64,000 bases of DNA from Klebsiella sp. BIGb0407 (GTDB taxonomy: Bacteria > Pseudomonadota > Gammaproteobacteria > Enterobacterales > Enterobacteriaceae), in the NCBI RefSeq assembly GCF_024807845.1, contig NZ_JANUEQ010000013.1, positions 19,818 to 83,817 on the forward strand, written 5' to 3'. Both the position numbers and the translations under genes were made by a program. Below, piece by piece: positions 1-9,053 of this stretch. Under the pieces are notes generated by a model. The model made no database searches. It was not told where the DNA came from and saw only the letters and a program-made list of their open reading frames with translations. Within the stretch, counting starts at the first letter, position 1. Each line of letters starts with the position of its first letter.

Positions 1-1
1 C

Positions 2-58
2 CTGCTAATGGGCCGCGTTGATGAGGCTGAATACTCCATGGCCGTATGCAATAAATAG
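2..58 (+). CDS. C-terminal end of a TRAP transporter small permease (partial)
   Basis: An open frame enters from the left edge and stops with TAG at 56-58, giving the last 18 residues (ending MAVCNK). Its identity is inferred from position: small (DctQ) permease genes normally lie directly upstream of the large (DctM) permease, which starts 70 bp downstream. The visible piece is too short to show family motifs. Confidence 0.5.
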   Translation: MLMGRVDEAEYSMAVCNK

Positions 59-128
59 CCTCTGACGATAGCGTACCGCTATCTGTCTGATTACCCGACT
101 GCTTCCTTATCTTTTAGCAGGAAAAACT

Positions 129-1421
129 ATGATTATCGGATTATTTGTCATTACATTGCTGGGGACTCTGGCGCTCGGGGTTCCGGTGGCTTTTGCCCTG
201 TTGCTCAGCGGCGTGGTCCTGATGCTGGCGCAGGGGATGTTTGACCCGCAGATTATCATCCAGACCATTATTCCGGGAGCCGATAACTTTGCGCTGCTGG
301 CGATTCCCTTCTTCCTGCTGGCCGGTGAGTTTATGCTGGCAGGCGGGATCTCAAAACGTATTGTTAACCTCGCCGTTGCCTGGGTCGGGCATATTCCCGG
401 CGGGCTGGGTTATGTGGTGGTCTTTGCCGCGCTGATTATGGCCAGTCTCTCTGGTTCAGCGGTGGCCGATACCGCGGCGCTGGCCGCGATGCTGTTACCG
501 ATGATGAAAGCCGGAGGCTATGACCCGGCACGATCTGCCGGACTAATAGGTGCCGGGGGCGTAATTGCCCCGGTACTGCCGCCTTCAATAGGGCTTATCC
601 TGTTCGGGATTATTGGAAACGTCTCTATCACTAAGCTGTTTATGGCCGGGATTGTGCCGGGCCTGCTGATGGCGCTTTCCCTGGTTGTCACCTGGAATAT
701 CCTGATGCGTAAGTCCGGCAAAGAGGGCACCTTAAAGGTCTACCCTAAAATGCCGATGCGTGAGCGCCTGAAAGAGACGGCCCGTAGCGGCTGGGCATTG
801 ATGCTGCCAGTGATTATTATTGTCGGCCTGCGGATGGGGATATTTACCCCGACCGAGGCGGCGGTGGTGGCATCCGTTTATTCCCTGTTTGTCGGCTGCT
901 TTATCTACCGTGAAATCAAACTCCGCAATTTCTATAAGCTGGTTGCCAATGCTGCCAATATGACGGCGGTGATCATGCTGATGGTGGCGGCGGCCATGCT
1001 GTCGGCTTATATGATAACCGTAGCCAATATTCCGGCGGCCTTTGCCCAGATGCTGTTACCGCTGAGCGACAGCCCGACGCTGATGCTGCTGGTGATGATG
1101 GGCATTATTATTCTTATCGGCATGTTTATGGATTTTACCCCGACCATTCTGATCCTGACTCCGGTATTACTGCCGGTGGTGATTCAGGCGGGGATTGACC
1201 CGGTCTACTTCGGTATTCTCTTTATTATGAATAACGCGATTGGCTTACTCACACCGCCAGCGGGGAATGTGCTCAATGTGGTGCGAGGAGTCGCGCAGCT
1301 GCCGATGAATCAGGCCATTATGGGCGTCTGGCCGTTTGTGCTGGCGCAGTTTATCGTGCTGTTCCTGCTGGTGCTGTTCCCGCAACTGGTGATGGTGCCG
1401 CTTGGCTGGTTAACTTCTTAG
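129..1421 (+). CDS. TRAP transporter large permease (DctM family)
   Basis: This 430-residue integral membrane protein is the ion-coupled translocation subunit of a tripartite ATP-independent periplasmic (TRAP) transporter. It is almost entirely hydrophobic with about 12 predicted membrane segments. Family hallmarks are visible: the early segment GVPVAFALLLSG, the stretch LSGSAVADTAALAAMLLP near residues 105-125, GGVIAPVLPPSIGLILFG near 145, and the late GLLTPPAGNVLNVVRG near 375. Length matches the family. GCAGGA lies 8-10 bases before the ATG. The partial small permease is upstream. The binding protein that would define the substrate is outside the window, so the substrate is unknown. Confidence 0.92.
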   Translation: MIIGLFVITLLGTLALGVPVAFALLLSGVVLMLAQGMFDPQIIIQTIIPGADNFALLAIPFFLLAGEFMLAGGISKRIVNLAVAWVGHIPGGLGYVVVFAALIMASLSGSAVADTAALAAMLLPMMKAGGYDPARSAGLIGAGGVIAPVLPPSIGLILFGIIGNVSITKLFMAGIVPGLLMALSLVVTWNILMRKSGKEGTLKVYPKMPMRERLKETARSGWALMLPVIIIVGLRMGIFTPTEAAVVASVYSLFVGCFIYREIKLRNFYKLVANAANMTAVIMLMVAAAMLSAYMITVANIPAAFAQMLLPLSDSPTLMLLVMMGIIILIGMFMDFTPTILILTPVLLPVVIQAGIDPVYFGILFIMNNAIGLLTPPAGNVLNVVRGVAQLPMNQAIMGVWPFVLAQFIVLFLLVLFPQLVMVPLGWLTS

Positions 1422-1477
1422 ATACCTGTTCAGGTTATATCAGCAGATGTTAGTGTGTACTTACAACCTTTCAGATT

Positions 1478-1516
1478 AGCCAGATGCCCACAAATAGTGG
1501 GCATCTGGCTTTATTT
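1478..1516 (+). terminator. Terminator between the TRAP permease and the met operon
   Basis: A perfect 14-bp stem (1478-1491 pairing with 1497-1510) has a 5-base AAATA loop and is followed by TTATTT. It ends the TRAP operon. It also lies just past the convergent metQ stop and could act on both strands. Confidence 0.8.
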
Positions 1517-1581
1517 ACGCTGGTTTCAGAGGCGTTTAATGGGTTATTAAGTGTGTGCCCACTAACTAAATCCTGGCAAAC

Positions 1582-2400
1582 TTACCAGCCAGGCACAGCG
1601 CCACCGTTAAAAATGGTTTCTGCCGCTTTTGCCACTTCAGGTGACTGATAAGATGCGAGGAATTCTTTTACATTCTCGGCGTCTTTATTGTTTTCACGGG
1701 CGACCAGGATATTCACATAAGGTGAGTTTTTATCTTCTATAAAAATGCTGTCTTTCACCGGTGACAGGCCCGTTTGTTGGATATAGGTAGTGCTGATAAT
1801 GGCAACATCCACTTTTGGGTCATCCAGTACGCGAGGTAACTGTGCGCCTTCCAGTTCCATAATTTTGAGATTATGCGGGTTTTCAATGATATCCAGGCTG
1901 GTGGGTAACAGACCTTTCCCTTCTTTCAGGGTAATCAGTTTTTCTTTCTGTAATAACAGCAGAGCACGACCAAGATTGGTCGGGTCATTAGGAATAGCTA
2001 CGGTTGCACCGTCGGTGATTTGACTGGCTTGATTAAACTTTTTCGAGTAGCCAGCCATTGGAAATACGAAGGTATTACCTACTGTGACCAGCTTATAATT
2101 ATGGGCTTTATTATCCTGCTCAAGGAAAGGACGGTGCTGGAAGACGTTAGCATCAAGCTCTCCCTGGTTTGTGGCATCGTTAGGCAGTAATGAGCCACTG
2201 AAACCGACCAGTTCAACTTCAAGGCCATACTTCTCTTTAGCCACTTTTTTGGCAACTTCAGCCACATCTTGTTCAGCGCCATTAATCACGCCGACCTTGA
2301 TATGTTTACTATCGCTGGCTTGCTGATCACAGCCAGCCAGGATCATGCCCGCTAATACGACCATCGCTATTTTTCTCAGGGGAGTCGCCACCAGTTTCAT
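1582..2400 (-). CDS. metQ: Methionine-binding lipoprotein MetQ (second copy in operon)
   Basis: This NlpA/MetQ family lipoprotein captures methionine or a related ligand in the periplasm for the MetNI transporter. I start it at 2400 (272 residues) because AAGGA precedes that ATG and the next residues form a lipoprotein signal with lipobox LAGC. The open frame extends upstream to 2511, but without signal-peptide character. Family motifs are ANVFQHRPFLEQ near residue 85 and the C-terminal FNGGAVPGW. These match E. coli MetQ more closely than the neighbouring paralogue does. It is the last gene of the metN-metI-metQ-metQ operon. Confidence 0.9.
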   Translation of the reverse strand: MKLVATPLRKIAMVVLAGMILAGCDQQASDSKHIKVGVINGAEQDVAEVAKKVAKEKYGLEVELVGFSGSLLPNDATNQGELDANVFQHRPFLEQDNKAHNYKLVTVGNTFVFPMAGYSKKFNQASQITDGATVAIPNDPTNLGRALLLLQKEKLITLKEGKGLLPTSLDIIENPHNLKIMELEGAQLPRVLDDPKVDVAIISTTYIQQTGLSPVKDSIFIEDKNSPYVNILVARENNKDAENVKEFLASYQSPEVAKAAETIFNGGAVPGW

Positions 2401-2588
2401 TTTTTTCCTTAATCCAGAGTCCCAAAGTGTATAAAAATGACTATAGCAGGATGATGTGGAGGGACTATGAACAAAAAGGTTATCATTAATAATAAAAAAG
2501 AATATACCCACAATACTTCAATAAACCCTGAAGGTACTCGAAGCATTATGGGTATATATCATTTTTATCAATTTAGTCTGGTACTGGC

Positions 2589-3413
2589 TTAAGGAACGGG
2601 AACTGCCTCACCTTTGTAAGAATCTAAAATAAACTGTTTTGCTTCCGGGCTTTTTAAGGCGGTCATTAGCAGGGCAATACGTGGGTCATCTTTATTATCT
2701 TCACGAACTGTCACTATGTTAGCAAACTTGCTGTTTGCTGCCGGTTCGGAGTAAATAACGTCTTTACTTAAGTCCAGGCCCGCATTAATCGCAAAGTGTC
2801 CGTCAATAGAGGCCACATCAGGCTCGCCATTTTTATAGATCTGCGGCATTAACGGTGCATCATAGTTGAATAAAAACTGTATATGGCGTGGGTTCTCGAC
2901 AATATCGTCAACGGTCGCATCATCCGGATCGATACCGCTGCGTAACTTAATCAAGCCTTCATCTTGAAACAGCTTCAGAATATGACCATGCTGAGCAATG
3001 TTATTGCTACTCATCATTTTTGCGCCGTCAGGCAAGTCTTGCAGGCTTTTATATTTCTGAGAATAGAAGCGATAAGGATGCATATGCACAGCACCCGCAG
3101 AAACGAATTTCCAGTCCGGATGGTCGGCCAGGGTTTTATTTAAATAAGGCACGTGCTGGAAGAAGTTTGCATCCAGCTCTTTGTCAGCGAGCGCCTGGTT
3201 AGGAATAATATAATCGTTCAATACGCGGATATCTAAATCTACGCCTTGTTTCTCCAGTTGCGGTTTAACGAATTCCAGAATCTCAGCATGGGGCGTTGAA
3301 GATGCACCAATCACAAATTTACTGCTTTTTTTGCTTTCGTCCGGACCACAGGCGGTGAGCGCTAAACTCACCAAAGTCAGAACGCCCAGACGCTTGAATG
3401 TTGAAATTAACAT
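2589..3413 (-). CDS. MetQ-like substrate-binding lipoprotein (first copy)
   Basis: A 274-residue NlpA/MetQ family lipoprotein with lipobox LTACG at about residue 22. It contains DANFFQHVPYLNK and ends in KGEAVPVP where classical MetQ has GGAVKGW. AGGAAAAA precedes the start. It lies directly after the permease gene, the usual place for metQ, yet is more divergent than the second copy, so it may bind a different ligand (another amino acid, or D-methionine or a methionine derivative). The two paralogues share one permease and ATPase. Ligand assignment is inference. Confidence 0.85.
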   Translation of the reverse strand: MLISTFKRLGVLTLVSLALTACGPDESKKSSKFVIGASSTPHAEILEFVKPQLEKQGVDLDIRVLNDYIIPNQALADKELDANFFQHVPYLNKTLADHPDWKFVSAGAVHMHPYRFYSQKYKSLQDLPDGAKMMSSNNIAQHGHILKLFQDEGLIKLRSGIDPDDATVDDIVENPRHIQFLFNYDAPLMPQIYKNGEPDVASIDGHFAINAGLDLSKDVIYSEPAANSKFANIVTVREDNKDDPRIALLMTALKSPEAKQFILDSYKGEAVPVP

Positions 3414-3457
3414 ATTATTTTTCCTGTTGTTATTGGTATATATTTATTGCCGTGTGA

Positions 3458-4144
3458 CTAACGCTTATCAATCCAGCGAACCAGTTGATCCCCTGTGACT
3501 TGAATACATAACACCAGCGCTAAAATAACGAGGGTGGCCGCCCATACCACGTCCATATGGCTGCGCTGAAAACCTTCCATATAAGCTAAATTGCCAAGAC
3601 CTCCTGCGCCAATAGCACCGGCAACGGCCGTTCCCCCGACTAATGAAATCAGCGTGACGGTTAAACCTGAAATAAGAGCAGGGGAGGATTCCGGGATCAG
3701 GACATTAAAAATGAGTCTGTATGTTCCGGCCCCCATGGCACGACTGGCTTCAATCACACCCTTATCAACTTCACGCAAAGCCAGTTCAACTAAGCGGGCA
3801 TAAAATGCACTGGCAGAAATGACCAGTGCAGGTAAGGCGGCATTGACCCCGAGAATAGTGCCGACTAACCACTTAGTGACCGGGAATAACAGAATAATTA
3901 AAATGATAAAGGGTACAGCGCGGAAAATGTTGACTGTGAAAGATAATGCTCTGTAAACATTAAGGTTTTCTTTTTCCCCGTCCTTGGCTGTGAGGAATAA
4001 AAAGACGCCAATCAGAATGCCCAGAATGCAAGATAAGGCCCCCGAAGCAAAGGTCATATACAGAGTGTTAACTGTCTCAATACCTAAAGTTTTTAGTTTC
4101 AAATAAGGCAGATAATGATTAACCCAGACCTGAATTTCATCCAT
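3458..4144 (-). CDS. metI: Methionine ABC transporter permease MetI
   Basis: A 228-residue permease of the MetI family with five to six membrane segments. The binding-protein-dependent EAA loop is seen as EASRAMGAGTYRLIFNVLIPES near residue 135. LVGGTAVAGAIGAGGLGNLA follows, as in E. coli MetI. It starts two bases after the metN stop, indicating translational coupling. It forms the membrane channel for the ligands delivered by the two lipoproteins downstream. Confidence 0.93.
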   Translation of the reverse strand: MDEIQVWVNHYLPYLKLKTLGIETVNTLYMTFASGALSCILGILIGVFLFLTAKDGEKENLNVYRALSFTVNIFRAVPFIILIILLFPVTKWLVGTILGVNAALPALVISASAFYARLVELALREVDKGVIEASRAMGAGTYRLIFNVLIPESSPALISGLTVTLISLVGGTAVAGAIGAGGLGNLAYMEGFQRSHMDVVWAATLVILALVLCIQVTGDQLVRWIDKR

Positions 4145-4146
4145 GT

Positions 4147-5145
4147 TTAAACAACCTCCACAACAACATTTTTTTCATTGGTAAGATAGTCGATAGCCTC
4201 GACAAGCAGCGTCTGATTTTCCGGGAACTGTAAATAGATAAAACCATTTCCCTGACTAAAGGCACCTTTGACTAACCTGATGGGTTGGTTAAACTTCGTT
4301 ATCAGATCATAGAATAAATAGCCGCTGAGGCTTTCATTATCTAAAATAATGCGCAAAATAGGGCCGAGTGCTAATAGCTCCTGCAAATCATCCAGACTGG
4401 CTGAATCAATATTACTTTGTGCCAGAAACTGACGAGTAATGGCATGTTGTGGATGATGAAACACCGAGGTTACCAGGCCCTCTTCAACAATCTTTCCTTT
4501 ATCAATAACCGCTACTTTATTGCAGATACTTTTTACTACCTGCATTTCATGGGTAATAAGCACTATAGTAATGTTGAGTTCACGATTAATACGTGCCAGT
4601 AATTCAAGTATATTCTGGGTTGTTTTAGGATCTAAAGCGGATGTTGCTTCATCACACAGTAAAACATCGGGATTATTTGCCAGAGCACGCGCAATACCCA
4701 CTCGCTGTTTCTGACCACCGCTTAACATTGACGGGTATTCATCGGCCTTATCGGTTAAGCCCACCAGCTCCATCAACTCGACAACTCGCTGCTGGCGTTC
4801 CTTTTTATTGAACCCTGATATCTGCAACGGAAATTCAATATTCTCACGTACGGTTTTCGACCAGAGCAAATTAAAGTGCTGAAAAATCATGCCAATAGAT
4901 TGACGTATTTTGAGTATAGACTTTTCATCACTGTGAGTAATATTGTGTTCGCCAACAATCACTTCTCCGCTGGTGGTATTCTCCAGCTTATTTAATAGAC
5001 GGATCAGGCTACTTTTCCCGGCTCCGCTATAGCCAATAATGCCGAAAATATCACCGGCAGAAATATTAAGATTGATATTATCAACGGCAATTGTTTGTTT
5101 TTTATTTCGCTGATATATCTTGCTGACATTTTTAAGCGTAATCAT
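4147..5145 (-). CDS. metN: Methionine ABC transporter ATP-binding protein MetN
   Basis: A 332-residue ABC ATPase. Walker A is GYSGAGKSS near residue 38, the signature is LSGGQKQRVGIARAL near 141, Walker B is LLCDEATSALD, and the H-loop is TH in LITHEM. The last 80 residues form the NIL domain that in MetN binds methionine and inhibits transport from inside, which separates it from other ABC ATPases. It is first in the operon, behind a MetJ-box leader. Repression by MetJ plus S-adenosylmethionine is therefore expected. Confidence 0.94.
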   Translation of the reverse strand: MITLKNVSKIYQRNKKQTIAVDNINLNISAGDIFGIIGYSGAGKSSLIRLLNKLENTTSGEVIVGEHNITHSDEKSILKIRQSIGMIFQHFNLLWSKTVRENIEFPLQISGFNKKERQQRVVELMELVGLTDKADEYPSMLSGGQKQRVGIARALANNPDVLLCDEATSALDPKTTQNILELLARINRELNITIVLITHEMQVVKSICNKVAVIDKGKIVEEGLVTSVFHHPQHAITRQFLAQSNIDSASLDDLQELLALGPILRIILDNESLSGYLFYDLITKFNQPIRLVKGAFSQGNGFIYLQFPENQTLLVEAIDYLTNEKNVVVEVV

Positions 5146-5197
5146 AATTCTTCGTTACCTTTAAGAGACAAAACATCACATCTTCACTTGGCTTGAT

Positions 5198-5213
5198 GGA
5201 CGTCTGGATGTCT
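5198..5213. promoter_or_regulatory. Tandem MetJ boxes upstream of metN
   Basis: Read on the minus strand, two adjacent 8-bp units AGACATCC and AGACGTCC match the MetJ consensus AGACGTCT at 6 and 7 of 8 positions, with no spacer. They lie about 55 bases before the metN start. MetJ binds as dimers to two or more adjacent 8-bp boxes, so this is a plausible operator. Confidence 0.75.
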
Positions 5214-5555
5214 AAACTAAAGGCGGTTGGGATAAGTGTCAAACAAAATGTTAAGAATAATTTTCACTTTACGTTATCAAAATAAATATAACCCGGTTTC
5301 GAGTGTGCGTTTTTTCATCATATAATAATCAGCGTTATAAATAATAATAAAAGCTTGATAACATCTGGCATTTATAATGTCAAAGTCTGGCTTCTATTTA
5401 ATTTAACTATCGTTATGAGAATAAATCACATCAGAATGATGGCAAGTTAACGTGACGGTTTTATAAGTTAATTAAATTTATTTAATATTTGTGTTTAGAA
5501 ATAAAAATACAGTTTGTTATTACTGATTAAATAGAGATGGCCATCATGACACTAC
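5214..5555. other. AT-rich intergenic region
   Basis: This is the noncoding space upstream of the leftward metN operon and downstream of the leftward pyrophosphatase gene. It is strongly AT-rich, has no ORF with coding character, and must hold the metN promoter. No other recognisable element was seen. Confidence 0.6.
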
Positions 5556-5614
5556 TGGCTCCGTTTCTGCTATGAGGATTGATAAGAACAGAAGATAGCG
5601 GTGAAACGGAGCCA
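5556..5614 (-). terminator. Long inverted repeat after the pyrophosphatase gene
   Basis: TGGCTCCGTTTC (5556-5567) is repeated inverted at 5603-5614 (12 bp). A further inner pairing of GCTAT with ATAGC brings the arms closer. It sits a few bases beyond the stop of the leftward pyrophosphatase gene. There is no clear T-run, so it may be a transcript-end structure rather than a standard terminator. Confidence 0.45.
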
Positions 5615-5619
5615 GATCT

Positions 5620-6153
5620 TTAATTCACTGCCAGTAATTTTTCTTGCTGACGACAAAATGCCATTCTTGCTTCTGCCAGTAAGATTGCTGCTGCCTGGGC
5701 AGATCTAAAACCATTCAACACCACAGTTTTACGCCCTGCTGGTAGCAACTTATAGCTTTGATAGAAGGCTTCAATACGCTGTAACTCAGCTGGGGCCAGA
5801 TGTTCAATATCGTATATCGGGCTATAAAATGGGTCGACAGCATGGGTCGGCACTGTGATTAATTTATCATCTTGTACTCCACCGTCAGTCATCGCCAGAT
5901 AGCCAATAATTCTTACGTCAATCAGGCTACCGGGAAATAAGGGCTCGCGTGTTATCACTAATGCATCCAGCGGATCGTTATCTGCAGCCAGGGTATTGAT
6001 TAGCGATCCGTAATTAGCGGGATAACAGACAGGCATAGATTGAAAATATTTTACTTTGATCTCGCCGGTCTCCGTAATGTCGTAGCGAATAATACTACCT
6101 GCCGGGATCTCGATGCGCAAAGTGGCACAATCAGTATCAATTTCTGGTTTCAT
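5620..6153 (-). CDS. Divergent soluble inorganic pyrophosphatase (family I)
   Basis: A 177-residue family I inorganic pyrophosphatase that should hydrolyse diphosphate or a related compound in the cytosol (no signal peptide). The metal-binding core is DNDPLD near residue 59, matching DGDPVD of E. coli Ppa. EIPA, YPANYG, MTD, DDK and the YK pair near residue 125 are also kept. Aligned by eye with E. coli Ppa, the substrate-contacting Lys29 is Arg and Arg43 is Tyr, so it may be a specialised paralogue. It starts nine bases after the ABC ATPase gene, as the last member of that transporter operon. The housekeeping ppa is probably elsewhere. Confidence 0.85.
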   Translation of the reverse strand: MKPEIDTDCATLRIEIPAGSIIRYDITETGEIKVKYFQSMPVCYPANYGSLINTLAADNDPLDALVITREPLFPGSLIDVRIIGYLAMTDGGVQDDKLITVPTHAVDPFYSPIYDIEHLAPAELQRIEAFYQSYKLLPAGRKTVVLNGFRSAQAAAILLAEARMAFCRQQEKLLAVN

Positions 6154-6162
6154 AGTGGGCTC

Positions 6163-7257
6163 TCATGAACGGGCTGTTTCAAGATCAAAAATCAGACAAT
6201 CTTCACCCTGAATGACTAGCGATAGGGGGCTGTCACCTGGCAGTGAACTGGGGTGAATAATGGAAAAAGGTATTTCATTTTCGGCTGCGGTGACATCCAA
6301 ACGCCAGTGACGTCCTTCAAACAGCGAACTGACCACTCTGGCTGCCAGACCTTGAGCTGCAGTAGCCTCGTGGCGTATGGAACCCGGCGTAAACAATAAC
6401 CGTATCTTTTGGCCGGGCCGGGCGTATTGTACTTTGCCAACCCGTGCGCGGAAATGTCGCTCACCGATAGCAACCTGAGCATACTGACTATCAATCCGGC
6501 TAATAAGACGTGCTTCCAGTTGACTATCAAATCCAGCCAGAGAGGCTATCCATGGAGACTGTGGACTCTTAAATAATGTTGCCGGGCTGGCGATTTGTTC
6601 AATCTTTCCAGCGCGCATAACCACAATCCTATCGGCAAAAGCGCAGGCTTCCAGTGGGTCATGAGTGACATAGACCACGGTCTTTTTCAGTCGTGAAAAT
6701 AACTGGGAAAACTCTTTACGCATCTGCGCGCGTAGCTGTACATCAAGGTTAGACAATGGCTCATCAAACAACAGTAATTGGGGATCGGTAGCCAGCGCGC
6801 GCGCAATGGCAACGCGCTGTGCCTGACCACCAGAAAGTTGTGCCGGGCGACGGTTAGCGTACTGACTGATTTGCATCAACGCCAGCATTTCAGCAACACG
6901 CGCATCACGCTGCACAGCAGGCCAGCGATTCAGACCATAACCGACGATTTCACGTACCGTCATATGTGGCCAGAGTGCGTAATCCTGAAAGACCATATTG
7001 AGTCGTCGTTGCTCAGGGGGGAGCCCACGGGGACCATCAGTCATGAGCTGCCGATCGATAGTAATAGTACCGGATTGCGGTGTATCAAGGCCGGCGATTA
7101 AGCGTAATAAACTGGACTTTCCAGAACCGGAGGGGCCGACAATACAGTACACCTGTCCGGCTGCCAGATTCAGGCTCAAGTCCTGAATAATAGTCTGCCC
7201 TTGAATCTGCCAGTGTAAGTTCTGGCAACTGAGCATGGGGGGTAAGGCCTGTGTCAT
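6163..7257 (-). CDS. ABC transporter ATP-binding protein (PotA/FbpC/PhnT class)
   Basis: A 364-residue ATPase with Walker A GPSGSGKSSLLR near residue 39, signature LSGGQAQRVAIARAL near 145, Walker [14 protein letters not shown]-loop THD, and a C-terminal TOBE-like domain of about 110 residues. This architecture is that of the spermidine, ferric-iron and aminoethylphosphonate importers. It energises the fused permease encoded 20 bases upstream. The substrate cannot be decided from the ATPase. The adjoining pyrophosphatase favours a phosphorus compound. Confidence 0.9.
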   Translation of the reverse strand: MTQALPPMLSCQNLHWQIQGQTIIQDLSLNLAAGQVYCIVGPSGSGKSSLLRLIAGLDTPQSGTITIDRQLMTDGPRGLPPEQRRLNMVFQDYALWPHMTVREIVGYGLNRWPAVQRDARVAEMLALMQISQYANRRPAQLSGGQAQRVAIARALATDPQLLLFDEPLSNLDVQLRAQMRKEFSQLFSRLKKTVVYVTHDPLEACAFADRIVVMRAGKIEQIASPATLFKSPQSPWIASLAGFDSQLEARLISRIDSQYAQVAIGERHFRARVGKVQYARPGQKIRLLFTPGSIRHEATAAQGLAARVVSSLFEGRHWRLDVTAAENEIPFSIIHPSSLPGDSPLSLVIQGEDCLIFDLETARS

Positions 7258-7277
7258 GTAAAAACCTTATGGCAAAA

Positions 7278-9023
7278 TTAATCAGCTTGTCGGTTACTTA
7301 GTAATGCGCGGAAGTAATAGCGCAGCGCACTATTGCAGAGCAGGATTATCAAGGTAGTCACGCTGCCAGCAATAAATACAGCAGCAGTCGAATAACCATA
7401 ATTTCCTTCTTCAAAAGCTCTGCTAATGAGTGTTGGCAGTACACGAAAGCGTGGTGGTTGCAAAATGGCGTTGATAGCCAAGTCAAATACGCTGCTACCA
7501 AAACTGGTTAGGGTTGCAGAGATCACCGCGGTCAGAATCAAAGGAAAAATAATGGTGCGCAGGCGACGCATTAACCCGGCTCCTTGCAACATCGCAGCCT
7601 GTAGCTGACTGGCAGGGATCTGAGCTAACGCTCCGAGTAAAATACGCACGGCTACCGGAATAGCCGCAGCAGAGGTTGCCACGACCAGGATTATCGGACT
7701 GCCATAGATATTCACATGCAACTGGGTTGCAAAAGGGGAATTCCAGACGAAAATAAAGCCAATGCCCAGAATCACTCCCGGTATTGCCATCGACAGAGTG
7801 CAGACGATTTCAATCACTTTATTAAAACGTGATTGGGTAAAACTGAGCATATAAGCTGCAAAAAATGCTATTACCGAACTGATACCTGCGGCAATGGCAG
7901 CAATACTCAATGAATGACCCAGGGCATCAAAGAAGACCGCGTCCTGATACAGAAACTGGCGATAGTGATCAAAACTGAGATTGCTTAAATGCAGCCCGGA
8001 CCAGATGTTATCCATAAAAGACACCATCAAACTGGTTACCAGTGGAATGGCTAATGAGAAAAGCAAAATAATGCCAATCACCAGGCTACATAACCAAGGA
8101 TAGCGACTGGTTCGCAGATTTTCCGGACGAGAGCGGCTAGTCAAAAACCGGGCATTATTACGGCGTAATAACCAGAAGTAGAGGCTCAACGCGAGAAATA
8201 AAATAAACGCCAGGTAACAGGCCAGAATACCTGCCAGATCAAAGCGGATCGGGCTAAAATTGATCGCCGCATATAAGGTATAAGGCAGAGTCGGAAAACG
8301 GTAACTGGTTGCCAGGGCTGAAGGCAGACCAAAGTCACCGAGTGTATCTACGAATACCAGTAAAAATCCGGACAATAGTGCGGGAAGCAATAGCGGTAAG
8401 CGTAAAGTAAATAACGTCCGTGTTGCTGAGGAGCCTGCCAGACGTCCCGCATAAATAAGATCTTTCATACTCCATTGGAGTGCCGCGGAAATCGAAAGAT
8501 AAGCCAGTGGAAAGTTTTTAAAGCTCATTATCAATACCAGTCCCCAGGGACTGAAAATAATATCGGCGGCTGCATTGCTATCAAATAACTGATAAAAAAA
8601 TCCATTCCGGCTGGCAAATAAAATCCATCCCTGAGAAATAACAAAGGAGGGGAGGATCAAAATAAGCCACACGCAGGGCTCTATCAGCGAATTCCCAGGA
8701 AAACGATACTGATGACGGAGCAGTGCCAGGATACAACCAATAACACTCCCTATCAGTGCGCTACCGCTAGCCAGAAAAAGACTATTTTTTAACGATGCGA
8801 GCCACAGCGGGCGTTCAAACAGTGACCATAGAGTGGCAGGTTGCTGATTATCAACATTGTTGGGTAAAAAACCCTGCACAATCACCGCTGCCATCGGCAG
8901 AATAATCAGCACGGTTACCACCAGAACAATGATGAGTCCGAGGATACTTTCGGTAGTAAAGCGCCGTAAGCGTAGACTCTGCCGCCCTAAGGACGGCAGG
9001 GGAGTAGAAGACAAACTCGCCAT
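7278..9023 (-). CDS. ABC transporter permease with two fused transmembrane halves
   Basis: A 581-residue membrane protein with about twelve segments, formed by two homologous permease halves (roughly residues 1-290 and 300-581). Each has an EAA-type loop (AGRLAGSSATRTLFTLRLPLL near 190 and AAMLQGAGLMRRLRTIIFPLI near 475). Such fusions are typical of the ferric iron (FbpB/SfuB) and some phosphonate transporters. It lies between the binding-protein gene (upstream) and the ATPase gene, all leftward with short gaps. Confidence 0.9.
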   Translation of the reverse strand: MASLSSTPLPSLGRQSLRLRRFTTESILGLIIVLVVTVLIILPMAAVIVQGFLPNNVDNQQPATLWSLFERPLWLASLKNSLFLASGSALIGSVIGCILALLRHQYRFPGNSLIEPCVWLILILPSFVISQGWILFASRNGFFYQLFDSNAAADIIFSPWGLVLIMSFKNFPLAYLSISAALQWSMKDLIYAGRLAGSSATRTLFTLRLPLLLPALLSGFLLVFVDTLGDFGLPSALATSYRFPTLPYTLYAAINFSPIRFDLAGILACYLAFILFLALSLYFWLLRRNNARFLTSRSRPENLRTSRYPWLCSLVIGIILLFSLAIPLVTSLMVSFMDNIWSGLHLSNLSFDHYRQFLYQDAVFFDALGHSLSIAAIAAGISSVIAFFAAYMLSFTQSRFNKVIEIVCTLSMAIPGVILGIGFIFVWNSPFATQLHVNIYGSPIILVVATSAAAIPVAVRILLGALAQIPASQLQAAMLQGAGLMRRLRTIIFPLILTAVISATLTSFGSSVFDLAINAILQPPRFRVLPTLISRAFEEGNYGYSTAAVFIAGSVTTLIILLCNSALRYYFRALLSNRQAD

Positions 9024-9053
9024 AATTATCTCAATCTGACTTGGGTAAATGGC

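Noticed and set aside
2401..2511. N-terminal extension of the distal MetQ from 2511
   Set aside because: The lipoprotein signal peptide begins at 2400 with a good ribosome-binding site. The extension would bury the signal.
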